NCBI RefSeq assembly: GCF_950295315.1
Contig: NC_080168.1
Location: forward strand, 401,700 to 465,699
DNA length: 64,000 nt
Direction: 5' to 3'
From: Erinaceus europaeus
Lineage: Eukaryota > Chordata > Mammalia > Eulipotyphla > Erinaceidae
The notes beneath the pieces are model-generated. The model did not search any database, was not told where the DNA came from, and saw nothing but the letters and a program-made list of their open reading frames with translations. Positions 1 through 9,019 of the stretch are shown here, piece after piece. Positions within the stretch are counted from its first letter, which is position 1, and each line of letters starts with the position of its first letter. Both the position numbers and the translations under genes were made by a program.

Positions 1-82
1 TCTCACTCTGTCAGTCTGTCTCCATTCAACCAGAGTAAGGTGACACACAGCAGGGCCCATCAATACTACAACTGTTTCACAT

Positions 83-266
83 TTTTCTATTTAAAATATT
101 TTATTTCATTTTTAATTCGAGAGACATACAGATGGAAAGATACGGGGGGGCGGGGGGAGACTGAGCGTGCCGAGCTCTGGCTGCTGGTGGTGCTGGGGAC
201 TGAACCTGGGACCCGGAGCCTCAGGCAGGCTTTTGAGCAAACATGATGCTGTCTCCCCAGCCCTAT
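83..266 (-). mobile_element. Short tRNA-derived SINE (family C), minus strand
   Basis: Reading the minus strand gives the order seen in other copies here: a head ending in a CCTGAGGCTC-type motif, a B-box-like GGTTCAGTCCCCAGCACC, then CCAGAGCTCGGC and an A-rich tail (poly-T side at about 83-120 on the plus strand). Other copies lie at 4098, 36845, 41105, 42180, 42335 and 45620. Ends are approximate. Confidence 0.7.
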
Positions 267-666
267 TTTGTGTTTTTCCATGCAAACTTCTCTGATAACC
301 CAAGCTGCCGCCAGCCAGGTCACTACTGGGGCTCAGCCCCCACTCAGCCTGTGCCCCCCACTCCCCCCACAGACCGGGGTCCTCACACAGCGATGCTGGC
401 AGGTGGATCCCACCCAGAAAGCCAGCTGTCAGCACTTGATTTCATTTTGTCCATTTTATAAGATTTTTAGTTTTATTTCACAGCCCTCACCCAGGATGGG
501 AGAGGGGCCCCTCGCAGGTGGGGTGTCCAGATCTCATGCTCCAGAGCCTGGGTTCGAGGCCATATACAGCCCCAGGGGAGCTCCAAGGATGGGGTGGGGC
601 TGTGGGGTCTCCTCTCTCTCTCCACCCACCTACCTCTACTTATAAATAAAAATATATATATAGTAT

Positions 667-905
667 AGGGAGTCGGGTGGTAGCACAGCGGGTTAAGTGC
701 ATGTGGGGGAGTCGCTTCACAGGCGGTGAAGCAGGTCTGCAGGTGTCTGTCTTTCTCTCCCCCTCTCTGTCTTCCCCTCCTCTCTCCATTTCTCTCTGTC
801 TTATCCAACAATGACAACATCAATAACAACAAGAGTAACTACAACAATAAAACAACAAGGAAACAAAAGGGAATAAATAAATAAATATTTTTTTTAAAAA
901 AATAT
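667..905 (+). mobile_element. Long tRNA-derived SINE (family A), internally deleted
   Basis: Begins with the family-A head GGTAGCACAGCGGGTTAAG, then jumps directly to GGGGGAGTCGCTTCACAGG, so about 60 bases including the B box (GGTTCGAGCCC in other copies) are missing. The pyrimidine-rich body, AACAACA region and A-rich tail follow normally. Loss of the B box should make this copy unable to drive Pol III transcription. Confidence 0.85.
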
Positions 906-930
906 ATATATAGTATAAAAAAAGAAAAAA

Positions 931-1230
931 TGGGAGTCGGGCTGCAGCGCAGCGGGTTAAGCGCAGGTGGCGCAAAGCGCAAGGACCGGCATGAGGATCC
1001 TGGTTCGAGCCCCCGGCTCCCCACCTGCAGGGGAGTCGCTTCCCAGGCGGTGAAGCAGGTCTGCAGGTGTCTGTCTTTCTCTCCCCCTCTCTGTCTTCCT
1101 CTCCTCTCTCCATTTCTCTCTGTCCTACCCAACAACGGCATTAACAACAACAATAATAATAACTACAACAAACAAGGGCAACTAAAGGGAATAAATATTT
1201 TTAAAATCTTTAAAATCAAAGAAGAAGAGA
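931..1230 (+). mobile_element. Family-A SINE, near full length
   Basis: Has the A box (CAGCGCAGCGGG), the spacer GGCGCAAAGCGCAAGGACC, the B box GGTTCGAGCCC, the body with two related GTCGCTTC / GGTGAAGCAGG motifs, a CT-rich segment, a CAACAACAATAATAA region and an A-rich end. It sits directly downstream of the deleted copy at 667-905 in the same orientation. Confidence 0.9.
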
Positions 1231-1419
1231 AAATGCCGATACCATCCTTCCATCCATGTAACAAGTTGTTTACAAGTGCTTCTAGGGAAGCTGCCCACAC
1301 AGTGGGTCCCTGATGGCCGGGGGCTCCCTGCACCCCAGAACCAGGCCTGGTCCTGAGTGTAACCAAGGGGGACTCCACAGAACAGGGGGTGCGAGGATGG
1401 CCCTGGACCTCCCCCACAC

Positions 1420-2285
1420 CTGGGCCCACCCAGGTGAGGGGTCTGTAGCCACCCAGGTGAGGGGTCTCTGTATCCACCCAGGTGAAGGGTCTGTAGCCAC
1501 CCAGGTGAGGGCTCTCTGCAGCCACCCAGGTGAGGGCTCTCTGCAGCCACCCAGGTGTGGGGTCTCTGTATCCACCCAGGTGAGGGGGTCTCTGTATCCA
1601 CCCAGGTGAGGGGTCTCTGTATCCACCCAGGTGAGGGGTCTCTGTATCCACCCAGGTGAGGGGTCTCTGTATCCACCCAGGTGAGGGGTCTCTGTATCCA
1701 CCCAGGTGAGGGGTCTCTGTATCCACCCAGGTGAGGGGTCTCTGTCTCCCCCCAGGTGAGGGGTCTCTGTATCCACCCAGGTGAGGGGTCTCTGTATCCA
1801 CCCAGGTGAGGGGTCTCTGTATCCACCCAGGTGAGGGGTCTCTGTATCCACCCAGGTGAGGGGTCTCTGTATCCACCCAGGTGAGGGGTCTCTGTATCCA
1901 CCCAGGTGAGGGGTCTCTGTCTCCCCCCAGGTGAGGGGTCTCTGTAGTCACCCAGGTGAGGGGTCTCTGTCTCCACCCAGGTGAGGGGTCTCTGTATCCA
2001 CCCAGGTGAAGGGTCTGTAGCCACCCAGGTGAGGGCTCTCTGCAGCCACCCAGGTGAGGGCTCTCTGCAGCCACCCAGGTGAGGGGTCTCTGTCTCCACC
2101 CAGGTGAGGGGTCTCTGTATCCACCCAGGTGAGGGGTCTCTGTAGTCACCCAGGTGAGGGGTCTCTGTCTCCCCCCAGGTGAGGGGTCTCTGTCTCCACC
2201 CAGGTGAGGGGTCTCTGTCTCCACCCAGGTGAGGGGTCTCTGTCTCCACCCAGGTGAGGGGTCTCTGTCTCCACCCAGGTGAGGG
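1420..2285 (+). repeat. 25-bp minisatellite, about 34 copies
   Basis: The unit is a permutation of CCACCCAGGTGAGGGGTCTC plus TGTAT, with variants TGTCT, TGCAG, TGTAG and CCCCCC in place of CCACCC. Flanking copies are more diverged than central ones, as expected of an array homogenised in its centre. 25 is not a multiple of three, so all three minus-strand frames stay open with TETPHLGG / RDPSPG periodicity; these frames are products of the repeat and not genes. Each unit carries CAGGTGAGG, an exact 5' splice-site consensus that also holds the E-box CAGGTG. Confidence 0.95.
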
Positions 2286-2460
2286 TCTGCACAGCTAGAA
2301 CTGGGGCCGGCTCTGGTTTGTCCTCTGGCTTCTCCGCCCTGCTGCGTGTGGCCGCACTGGCCAGTCCTAGTGAGGAAAGTCTAGGGTTATCCGCCTCTGA
2401 AGACAAGCACTTTTAGGATTTAGATCCGTCTCCTTTCAGCCTTTTAAAAAGTACTTGTTG

Positions 2461-2630
2461 GGTGGTCCGTGAGGTGGCGCAGTGGATAAAGCATCAGACT
2501 CTCAAGCATGAGGTCCTGAGTTCAATCCCCGGCAGCACACATGCCAGAGTGATGTCTGGTTCTTTCCCTCTCTCTCCTCCTATCTTTCTCATGAATAAAT
2601 AATAATAATAAAATCTTTAAAAGGACAAAA
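2461..2630 (+). mobile_element. tRNA-Lys-like SINE
   Basis: The head GGTGGCGCAGTGGATAAAGC, the loop CAGACTCTCAAGCATGAGG and the B-box-like GAGTTCAATCC resemble a tRNA-Lys gene. A short body (ATGCCAGAGTGATGTCTGGTTC) and an AATAATAATAAAATC tail follow. A second copy abuts it at 2631. Confidence 0.85.
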
Positions 2631-2790
2631 ATGTGGTTCGGGAGGTGGCGCAGTGGGTAAAGCTTTGCACTCACAAGCATGAGGTCCTGAGTTTGATTCC
2701 TGGCAGCACATGTACCAGAGTGATGCCTGGTTCTTTCTCTCCTCCTGTCTTTCTCATTAATTAATAAATAAAGTATTTTTTTAAAAAAGT
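2631..2790 (+). mobile_element. tRNA-Lys-like SINE, second tandem copy
   Basis: Same structure as the copy at 2461: GGTGGCGCAGTGGGTAAAGC head, GAGTTTGATTCC B-box-like motif, ACCAGAGTGATGCCTGGTTC body and AATAAATAAAG tail. The two are arranged head to tail, so either the second inserted into the tail of the first or the pair arose by duplication. They differ at many sites, which favours separate insertion. Confidence 0.85.
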
Positions 2791-2796
2791 ACTTGT

Positions 2797-3025
2797 TGGC
2801 GGACATGCTTGGCTGAGCATCTGTGTCACCAGGTGCAAGGATCCAGGTTTGAGCCCCAGCCCCCACCTGCAGGGGGGAAGCGTCAGGAGCAGTGAAGCAG
2901 GGCTGCAGGGGTCTCTCTCCCTCTCTATCTCCTCTCCTCTCTCAATTTCTCTCTGTCTCTCTCCCTCTTTCTCCCCTTCCATTTCAGTTTCTCTGTGTTT
3001 ATCCAGTAAACAAATAAAGAACAAA
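2797..3025 (+). mobile_element. Family-B tRNA-derived SINE
   Basis: A diverged head is followed by GTGCAAGGATCCAGGTTTGAGCCCC (B box degenerate), CACCTGCAGGGGGGAAGCGTC, GTGAAGCAGGGCTGCAGGGGTC, a CT-rich tract and a TCCAGTAAACAAATAAAG end. Family B shares the overall plan of family A but has a GGGAAGC core and a TCTCAATTTCTCTCTG body. Confidence 0.8.
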
Positions 3026-3055
3026 AGAAAAAAGTGATAAAAAGTGTGTACTTTT

Positions 3056-3335
3056 GGGGGGTCGGGCAGTAGTGCAGCAGATTAAGCGCAGGTGGCGCAA
3101 AGCGCAAGGACCGGCATGAGGATCCTGGTTCGAGCCCCCGGCTCCCCACCTGCAGGGGAGTCGCTTCCCAGGCGGTGAAGCAGGTCTGCAGGTGTCTGTC
3201 TTTCTCTCCCCCTCTCTGTCTTCCCCTCCTCTCTCCATTTCTCTCTGTCCTATCCAACAACAACGACATCGATAACTACAACAATAAAACAACAAGGGCA
3301 ACAAAAGGGAAAATAAATAAATAAAAAAAATTTAA
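3056..3335 (+). mobile_element. Family-A SINE, full length
   Basis: All family-A landmarks are intact: the AGTAGTGCAGCAGATTAAGC head, GGCGCAAAGCGCAAGGACC, GGTTCGAGCCCCCGGCTCCC, both GTGAAGCAGG motifs, CT-rich body, AACAACAACGACATCG and an AATAAATAAATAAAA tail. Nearly identical in the body to the copy at 931-1230, so both are fairly young. Confidence 0.9.
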
Positions 3336-3469
3336 GTGTATATTTTATTTCAAATAATAAATCTCTGTGTTTAAACTGTGGTGGCTTACTTCTTTGAGTG
3401 CAGTGATGGGGGTGAGCACAATCCCTGGAATATGAGGCTCACGGACGGGGCTGCCTCCCTGCTTGGGGC

Positions 3470-3670
3470 AGGGGAGAGAATGGAGAGAGAGGTAGAAAGA
3501 GAGAACAGAGAGGCAGAGGAGACAGAACAGAGAGAGACCAGAGACAGACGAGACAGAACAGAGAGAGAGAGAATGAGAGAACAGGAAAGACAGAGGAGAC
3601 AGAACAGAGCAGAGAGATGGGGGAGAGACAGAGGGAGAGACAGACAGATAGAAAGGAGAGAACCGCTCCA
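3470..3670 (+). repeat. Purine-rich GAGACAGA-type simple repeat
   Basis: About 200 bases almost entirely A and G with occasional C, built of GAGA, GACAGA and AGACAGAGGAGACAGAACAG motifs. No coding signal other than the stop-free frames expected of such DNA. Confidence 0.8.
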
Positions 3671-4097
3671 GCCTCCCGGCAGACCCTTGGCGCTGTCTCT
3701 GGTGCTCTCCTGTGGTGCTGCTCCTCGAACCCAGGGCCCAGCACGCAGCAAGGCCGGAACTCAGTGCGTCCGCACTGCACACGCCCGCCGAGATCTAGGC
3801 CCGCAGAGAAGGGGGCGTGGGGCCGTGTGCCCACAGGCAACTGCAGATGCTTGGGAAGTGCCGACAGGTGGGAGACAGGTGACGGAGGGACGGGTGGCGG
3901 ATGCTGGGTAGATCCAGAGCCAGCAGAGGTGGAGAGACAGGTGTAGGCATGATGGAGGTTCCCTGGCTCACGGAGGGCGGACAGAGAGGGGAGCGGACCT
4001 GGGAAACCCCAGAGGAAGCCAGGCGCTGCTTCTCCGTCTGAGAGAGAAAAGGAGAAAAACCAAGGGCACCTGGCGCAGGGGACTCAGGAAGGAAGAG

Positions 4098-4225
4098 GGC
4101 GGGGCGCGCGGCAGAATGGACAGACAGGCTCTCCTGCCTGAGGCGCCAACGTCCTGGGTTCAGTCCCCAGCACCGCCATCGGCCAGAGCTGAGCAGGGCT
4201 CTGGGGGAAAAAAGAAAAGAAAGTG
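4098..4225 (+). mobile_element. Family-C SINE
   Basis: Contains GACAGGCTCTCCTGCCTGAGG, GGGTTCAGTCCCCAGCACC, ATCGGCCAGAGCTGAGCAGG and a GAAAAAAGAAAAG tail, the same order as in other family-C copies. The GATA microsatellite starts close to its A-rich tail. Confidence 0.75.
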
Positions 4226-4259
4226 AAGTCAGGACCATAGAAGCTAATAAAAATATTCC

Positions 4260-4565
4260 TATAGGTACAGAGATAAATGATAGGGAGATTAATACATAGA
4301 TGACAGATGATGGTACACAGATGATTGATTGATTGATTGATTGAGAGAGAGATAGATAGGTAGATGATAGATGATAGATAGATTGATTGATTGATACATA
4401 GATGATAGATAGATAGATGATAGATAGATAGATGGATGATAGATAAATGATAGATGATAGATAGATGATAGACAGATTGATACATAGATGATGGATAGAT
4501 AGATAGATGATAGATAGATGATAGATAGATAGATAGATGGATGGATAGATAGATGATAGATAGAT

Positions 4566-4596
<31 letters not shown>

Positions 4597-4869
4597 GGAT
4601 AGATAGATAAATGATAGATGATAGATAGATGATAGATAGATTGATACATAGATGATGGATACATAGATGATGGATAGATAGATGATAGATAGATAGATGG
4701 ATGATAGATAAATGATAGATGATAGATAGATGATAGATTGATACATAGATGATGGATACATAGATGATGGATAGATAGATAGATAGATGATAGATAGATG
4801 ATAGATAGATAGATGGATGGATAGATAGATAGATGATAGATAGATGATAGATAGATAGATAGATAGATG

Positions 4870-4904
<35 letters not shown>

Positions 4905-4910
4905 GTGTGG
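4260..4910 (+). repeat. GATA/TAGA microsatellite, about 650 bp
   Basis: Runs of GATA and ATAGATAGATGATAG with interspersed GATTGATTGATA and TACATAGATGATGGATA blocks. Blocks such as TTGATACATAGATGATGGAT recur several times, showing a second, longer period over the tetramer. Minus-strand Tyr/Ile/Ser/Leu frames of nearly 300 codons are produced by the repeat. Confidence 0.95.
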
Positions 4911-4919
4911 ATGGACGTG

Positions 4920-5060
4920 TGGTCAGCCCATATCTGGGACCTTGGAGAAGCACTGCAGTTCCCAGCGGAGGGAACGGGGACACAGAGCTCTGGGGGGTGG
5001 GGACTTAGAGCCCTGTTGTCTCATAATTTTGTAAATCAGTATTAAATCAATAATAATATT
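4920..5060 (+). mobile_element. LINE-1 3'-end-like fragment
   Basis: The stretch CAGCCCATATCTGGGACC ... GGAGAAGCACTGCAGTTCCC ... ACACAGAGCTCTGGGGGGTG ... TTGTAAATCAGTATTAAATC matches the end of the element at 50540-51110 and part of the one at 60545-60880. The A/T-rich end and the copies at unrelated sites indicate a retroposon 3' end. The LINE-1 assignment is from memory. Confidence 0.55.
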
Positions 5061-5235
5061 TTTAGTTCTACTTTGAGAAGGCAGAGAGACATCGAGAGGG
5101 AGAGGACATAGAGAGGCAGAGACACCGGCAGCCCTGCTGCACCACTCATGAAGCTTCCTACTGTGGGTGGGGACTGGGGTCTCAAACCCGGATCCTTGTG
5201 CGCAGTGATAAGGTGCTAACCAGGTGCACCCCCAC
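5060..5235 (-). mobile_element. Family-B SINE, minus strand
   Basis: On the minus strand: GGTGCACCTGGTTAGCACC head, GGATCCGGGTTTGAGACCC B-box region, GAAGCTTCATGAGTGGTGC, GCAGCAGGGCTGCCGG and a body matching CTCTCGATGTCTCTCTGCC. Diverged copy. Confidence 0.75.
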
Positions 5236-5639
5236 TCACACATTCCTGTCCTGAGCCAACGCTTTGAGGCCCAGTGGGAAACGCTGCCTTCGGACACGTT
5301 TCCGGGGACCTGGAGGACCCCTTCATCTGCCGAGAGGACGGCTGCGTTCTGCGGGTGGGTCAGGCCGTGGGAGCACGTGGGCCTCAGCCTCAGGCACCCG
5401 GCAGGCCCCGCCAGCCACTGAGCCTTGGGCAGTCTCACTCCGGGGCCCTTTGGGAAGGGGACAAAGGGACAAGGGGACAGACTGAGCAAGACGAGGGGAC
5501 GAGGGGACAGACAGACTGAGCAGATGAGGGACACAGCACGACGGTGAGAGCCTTGCTCTCCGAGTGAGGGCGGCGGGGACCGGCCCAGGTGGGCAGAGGT
5601 CAGCCCGCCATCCCTCCACCGACGACGTGTGTGTGTTTT
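5236..5639. other. Unique GC-rich stretch with a short GGGACA-type repeat
   Basis: No exon or mobile element recognised. About 5455-5535 holds an imperfect tandem of GGGGACAAGGGACA and GACAGACTGAGCAGA-type units. The short open frames over 5224-5519 overlap each other in three phases and carry no recognisable domain. Confidence 0.5.
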
Positions 5640-5815
5640 AATCTTCCTTTGTTGGGTAGAGACAGCCAGGAATCGAGAGGAAGGGAGACAGAGACAGAGA
5701 CCCCTGCAGCCCTGCTGCGCCACTCGTGAAGCTTCGCCCCTGCAGGTGGGGAGCGGGGGCTTGAACCCGGACCCCTGTGCACTGTAACGTGTGCCTTCAA
5801 CCTGGTGCACCCCAC
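5640..5815 (-). mobile_element. Family-B SINE, minus strand
   Basis: The minus strand shows GTGCACCAGGTTGAAGGCAC, GGTCCGGGTTCAAGCCCC (B box), CTGCAGGGGCGAAGCTTCAC, GAGTGGCGCAGCAGGGCTGC and a TCTCTGTCTCCCTTCC body. Confidence 0.8.
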
Positions 5816-6529
5816 CCCCTCCCCACCCCTTTTTTAACTAATAGAAACAATTTTAATGACAGAGGGATATATGGGTAGAATTGAAAGATGTCTGAACAAA
5901 CAGACAGGTGCTGACAGACAGATGGGCGGCTGAGCGGGGGTGGCCCCGGGCGGAGCCTCGTCAGGGACATGCCGCCCGCGGCCCCCCCAGATCAATAAAC
6001 ACGGAGGGGTTTTCACTCCCTGGGGTCCCGCGGTGTCACTCTGAGCGGCCAGACTCCGAGCTCCTCGCTGTCCAGTGACGCCTCTCACGTCAGATTCTCC
6101 TCCGCCCAGACCTGATCGATACTCGATACTCGCCCGGAGCCCTGTCACGTGACCTACCTCTTACACCCTAAATGGGCCCAGACAACTTCTCACGCCAAAC
6201 GGGAAATAATAGCAAGCATGAGTTAAGACGACATCCTAGGATCCGGGGTGGGCTGGGGCCCTGGGGGGTCCGCCTGCCAACATGGGACAGAGACCCCGTC
6301 TGCCTCCCCACGGTGGACAAAGCGCTCAGTGGGTGACACTCTGGTGCAGACTTCGCCCCTCGGCAAGGTTCACATGGTGGCCTTGGGGACAGGGTGCCTT
6401 GAGCCCGCCAGCTGTGGCCTTGGAGGCCGCCCAATCTGCCTGGTCCCGTCCTCTGTGGACAGTCACGCTTGGCGTCCCGACTTCATCAACCCTCGCCCTT
6501 CATAACTGTATTTTACGGGCTCTGTTATT

Positions 6530-7085
6530 TAGCCCTTATATGTGCTTACTAATTTTCTTGTCCATTCTTGTTGGATTCCACTAATTAATGGAGAGTTTAG
6601 GCCCATTGTCGCTGTGGTTTTGCTTTTGTTTTATTAAGTGTGATATTTATGGCTAACTTCTCTGTTATCAATGTTTGCTTTTCCTTTCTGTAGGGTGGAT
6701 GGTTTAGAGTCGAGAACACAGATACAGCCTCCCCGCTGACCAGTGTCCAGGAGGTGCCCCGGGACCTCTGTCCTTCCATCCTGTCCCCCCCTCCCTCAGA
6801 GTCCTCTGCTTTGAGGCCACGTGCCACCCCAGTCCCAGTGTCACCTGACATCTGCCTCACTGTCCTTTATTCTAAGTTCCACCTACAAGTGAGACCACAC
6901 AGTGCTGTCCTCTCTCTGGCTTGTCTCACTCCACATGATGACGCCTTTAACGCCTGACCATGCTGCTACAAAGGAAATAACCCCGGCATTTTTAACTGCT
7001 GCATACTACTCCACCGTGTGTATGTACCACAGCTTCCTTAGTCATTCATCCGCCGTTGGGCATCTGACTTTTTATACAGATTCAT
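6530..7085 (-). mobile_element. Old LINE-1 3' UTR fragment, antisense
   Basis: The segment AAGTGAGACCACACAGTGC, CTGGCTTGTCTCACTCCAC, GCATACTACTCCACCGTGTG, ATGTACCACAGCTTCCTTAG and CATTCATCCGCCGTTGGGC is the reverse complement of the well-known mammalian L1 3' UTR block (sense form: a TGGAGTACTACTCAGC-like stretch, seen in sense at 62335). About 80% identity by eye suggests an old copy. The 6530-6870 part is less certain. Confidence 0.7.
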
Positions 7086-7089
7086 GTGT

Positions 7090-7825
7090 TTATTGGAGAG
7101 AGCGAGCTGGAGTGTCACTCTGGCATACTCAGTGGTGGGATCCCACCCTCCACCCCAAGCTCCGGACACGGCCCAGCTCTTGGTCGTGTGTTTCCTGTGC
7201 TGAGACGTGGGTGTTCTGGTGGCCACGTGATGGTGACAGTCTGGATCTGGGGTCCCAAGCCCACCCACCTTGCTGGAAAGCCTCAGGCCCCTGCTCTCAC
7301 TCACTCATTCTGAGAGGCATCCTGGACGGTGGATAGTGGAGCCCGGCAAAGCCCCTCCGAGCTCTGGACGGCCTGGGGGGCTGCAGAGACCCCCTTGTCC
7401 CCAGACCCGCTGGGGACACCCCTGTCCACTGAGCTGGCCCCCACAGAGAGGCTGGGGCAGCCTGGCAGGGACAGGCGGACGGGGGGAGCATAGCCCAGTG
7501 ACGGGGCTCGGGCCCGACCACCCACCCTCTCCAGACCCTCCACGTCCTCTGCCAGCGGGACGACACAGGGTCCCCAGGCCGTAGGCTGCACACCCTGTCC
7601 CTCGGGGTACCTGGCCGTCACTGTCCTGGCTTGCCCGGGCAGGTGAGGGAGCTGGCCGTGGGCACAGCACAGGATAGGAGGCCCCGGGCTCAAGCCCCAG
7701 CACCGCATGTCCTCAGGACCCACACCAATCAGCTTTTCAGTCACTGCAGGGGCTAGAGACACAGCTCTCTGCGAGAGACACCAGCCCAGCCGGGGTTCAA
7801 GCCTCAGCTCTCCCCGTGGGCATGT
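7090..7825. other. Unique GC-rich stretch, no gene seen
   Basis: Mixed GC-rich sequence with overlapping open frames on both strands and no recognisable motif, splice structure or element, apart from a possible decayed retroposon at 7085-7270 (GAGAGAGCGAGCTGGAGTGTC region) and a C/T-rich 3' end. Confidence 0.4.
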
Positions 7826-7829
7826 CCAG

Positions 7830-8110
7830 GGAGTCCCTTGCCTGCTGTCTCTGCCCTGCTGTCTCTGCCCTGCTATCTCTCCTGCTCTCTCTCCCCTGCT
7901 GTCTCTGCCCTGCTATCTCTCCTGCTCTCTCTCTCTCTGTCCTGCTGTCTCTGCCCTGCTATCTCTCCTGCTCTCTCTCCCCTGCTGTCTCTGCCCTGCT
8001 ATCTCTCCTGCTCTCTCTCTGCCCTGCTGTCTCTGCCCTGCTATCTCTCCTGCTCTCTCTCTCTCAGCCCTGCTGTCTCTGCCCAGATCTCTCTGCCCTG
8101 GTGTATCTCC
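7830..8110 (+). repeat. CT-rich minisatellite, CTGCCCTGCTATCTCTCC-type units
   Basis: Alternating CCTGCTGTCTCTGCC and CCTGCTATCTCTCC blocks joined by CTCTCTCTC form a compound repeat with a period of roughly 39-58 bases in about six copies. Ser/Leu/Cys/Ala plus-strand frames are repeat products. Confidence 0.85.
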
Positions 8111-8255
8111 CGCTGTCTCCCCCCACTCTGTCTCACTTAGAAGGAAAACACCAGGAAATCGCTCATGTGGGAGGCTCTGATGACAACCAAGACAGACAGA
8201 CAGACAGGCAGACAGACAGCAGCTAGAGACCATGGACCCTGGACTTAAAAAACAT

Positions 8256-8560
8256 GACTCTGGGGGTCAGGTGGTAGCGCAGCGGGTTAAGCGCAGGTGG
8301 CGCAAAGCACAAGGACCAGCTTAAGGATCCCGGTTCGAGTCCCCGGCTCCCCACCTGCAGGGGAGTCGCTTCACTGGCGGTGAAGCAGGTCTGCAGGTGT
8401 CTGTCTTTCTCTCCCCCTCTCTGTCTCCCCTCCTCTCTCCATTTCTCTCTGTCCTAGCCAACAACAATGACATCAACAATAACAATAATAACTACGACAA
8501 TAAAACAAGGGCAACAAAAGAGAGTAAATTAAATTTTAAAAATATATTTAAAAAGAAAAC
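8256..8560 (+). mobile_element. Family-A SINE, full length
   Basis: The head GGTGGTAGCGCAGCGGG, GGCGCAAAGCACAAGGACC, GGTTCGAGTCCCCGGCTCCC, both GTGAAGCAGG motifs, the CT-rich body, AACAATGACATCAACAAT and an A-rich tail are all present. This is the last recognisable SINE before a stretch of about 24 kb without any. Confidence 0.9.
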
Positions 8561-9019
8561 CTTGCAAATTATTCATGGGGGTGGGAGTGTGGGCCTTGGG
8601 CCCAGGAAGGCGTGCAGTGAGAGAGCTCTGGACTGGCATGCCTGAGGGAGGACTTAGCTCAGGCCCCAGCACTGCACAAGCCAAGTGCTGAGCTTGGTCT
8701 CCCCATCCCCATAAAGCCCAAATCTCTTTTACAAACGCTGCTTGAGATAAAGTCACCTTTGGTCTCTGTCAAGGGACAGAAATATCCTGGTGGGGACCTG
8801 GAGGGACGTTCTGGAATCAGGCAGTGGCACCTAGCCTGCCTGCAGGAACCAGGTACTTTTCCATCTGGTACAAAACACATGAGGGGCTCAGGGCTCAGGT
8901 CTCCGGTTCTGTTCCTCTCTGACCCCACCCCAGCCCTCCCCAACTCGTGCCAAGGAGGGGGTGACCTCACATCTGGGCACTGGCACTCAGAGCCAGGAGC
9001 CAGGAAAGGAGTGGGGTGA
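8561..9019. other. Unique flank of the heptamer array, no gene seen
   Basis: GC-moderate sequence without splice structure or a clear element; 8575-8720 loosely resembles a decayed tRNA-derived SINE (GAGCTCTGGACTGGCATGCC, CTTAGCTCAGGCCCCAGCAC). The last 80 bases grade into the heptamer array through increasingly regular CTCAGG motifs. Confidence 0.4.

Noticed and set aside
931..1010. Functional tRNA genes at SINE heads
   Set aside because: The A and B boxes are SINE promoters; the sequences do not fold into complete tRNAs and occur in dozens of copies with A-rich tails.
1163..2249. Minus-strand frames of about 350 codons over the 25-bp array
   Set aside because: Pure translation of the minisatellite in several phases.
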